From an uncultured Lachnospiraceae bacterium (GTDB lineage Bacteria; Bacillota; Clostridia; Lachnospirales; Lachnospiraceae): DNA of 14,172 nt. The DNA lies in assembly GCA_948468325.1 (NCBI GenBank), contig CAOKHR010000030.1, positions 1 to 14,172 of the forward strand. Direction: 5' to 3'. The stretch's first letter is position 1, and the number at the start of each line of letters is the position of its first letter. Both the position numbers and the translations under genes were made by a program. This document shows, one piece after another, positions 13,678 through 14,172 of the stretch. Below the pieces are notes generated by a model that was given only the letters and a program-made list of their open reading frames with translations, did not search any database and was not told the DNA's origin.

Positions 13678-14172
13678 ATGAAAAGCAGTAAAACAGTATT
13701 TCGGAGGATTTTGTCATTATTCCTGACAATTGTAATGTGTATTACAATGCAGGATATGGCTGCGTTTGCTGCAGCAGGCACACTGCAGACAGAAGAAGGC
13801 GCAGCCGCAGTGCTGTCAGACAGCGGGCAGAACGTTTCCGTAGAAGAAATTCAAAAAGCAGAAAAAATTATTGTAAAAGGCCTGAAAAAGAGAATGGACT
13901 ATATACCGCTGCCAGGGTGTCAGGTGACGTCAAAAGAGCTTACGTCGGCTTTTATGAACATGGCGTACCGGTTCCCGCAGTATTTTGTTTCAGGATTTAT
14001 AGTCAGTACACAGCCGGACAGCGATCTGGCTGCCGGAATCAGTATCGGATACTCTGTCAGTGAAGAAGACGCAGCCAGCCGGCAAAAGGAGATGGAGCAG
14101 GCGGCAGGCGAAATTATCAATACGATTAACAGCAGTCCGAGAGAGCTTGAAGATTATGAGAAAGCATGGCTG
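13678..14172 (+). CDS. secreted protein, 5' part only (runs off the window)
   Basis: The frame is open from ATG 13678 to the last base, giving 165 codons without a stop. AGAAGGAGGAAAGGG (13657-13671) is a strong ribosome binding site. A signal peptide is clear: MKSSKTVFRR, then hydrophobic ILSLFLTIVMCITM, with likely cleavage after AAFAAAG (about residues 25-32). The mature start is mixed helical (VSVEEIQKAEKIIVKGLKKR). The visible end, SSPRELEDYEKAWL, resembles the lead-in of transglutaminase-like surface proteins of Clostridia, where the helix is followed by a V-H-D-Y-L motif, but the catalytic part lies outside the window. That guess is weak; what is secure is an exported protein. No clear promoter was identified at 13547-13677. 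Confidence 0.8.
   Translation, partial: MKSSKTVFRRILSLFLTIVMCITMQDMAAFAAAGTLQTEEGAAAVLSDSGQNVSVEEIQKAEKIIVKGLKKRMDYIPLPGCQVTSKELTSAFMNMAYRFPQYFVSGFIVSTQPDSDLAAGISIGYSVSEEDAASRQKEMEQAAGEIINTINSSPRELEDYEKAWL

Noticed and set aside
1..14172. CRISPR array, tRNA or rRNA genes, insertion sequence
   Set aside because: No regularly spaced repeats, no cloverleaf or rRNA core, no transposase frame or terminal inverted repeats were seen on either strand.

Overview
The window looks like chromosomal DNA from a gut-type, spore-forming Firmicute, most likely Lachnospiraceae. The evidence is a canonical sporulation regulator (SpoVT), strong AGGAGG-type ribosome binding sites, AT-rich promoters, and secreted proteins with acidic E/T-rich linkers and fibronectin type III (fn3) tails. 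The family assignment is inferred from protein style; no rRNA or tRNA is present to confirm it.

Region 1 (1-6353) is a riboflavin operon. A sigma-A type promoter leads into an FMN riboswitch with an extended P2 arm, followed by a long leader with an intrinsic terminator and a hairpin just before the first ribosome binding site. Then come ribD, ribE (riboflavin synthase), ribBA, two cell-envelope genes and ribH. The two envelope genes are a membrane-anchored protein of unknown function and a GH25 muramidase. They join ribBA and ribH by overlaps of 4, 1 and 4 bases, so they are genuine operon members. Upstream of the promoter is a short 3' fragment that resembles the end of an fn3 domain.

Region 2 (6354-7635) is a decayed gene for a secreted GH51-like alpha-L-arabinofuranosidase with an fn3 tail. 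It lacks its N-terminal half and carries at least two frameshifts, one at a run of eight A. Riboflavin genes are thus flanked on both sides by remnants of surface proteins.

Region 3 (7681-10516) is a three-gene cassette: a sugar-1-phosphate nucleotidyltransferase, an N-acetylhexosamine 1-kinase (NahK) homologue and a histidine phosphatase. The first two enzymes could turn a free hexosamine into a nucleotide sugar. Two stacked terminators end the cassette, and the second also serves the convergent lipoprotein gene.

Region 4 (10530-14172) holds a minus-strand DUF1307-type lipoprotein with a near-consensus promoter, a divergent spoVT with a sigma-G-like promoter, a secreted fn3 protein with a large possibly propeller-like domain, and the 5' part of another secreted protein that runs off the window. 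Most genes are ordinary. The best candidates for something undescribed are the two envelope genes controlled with riboflavin synthesis.
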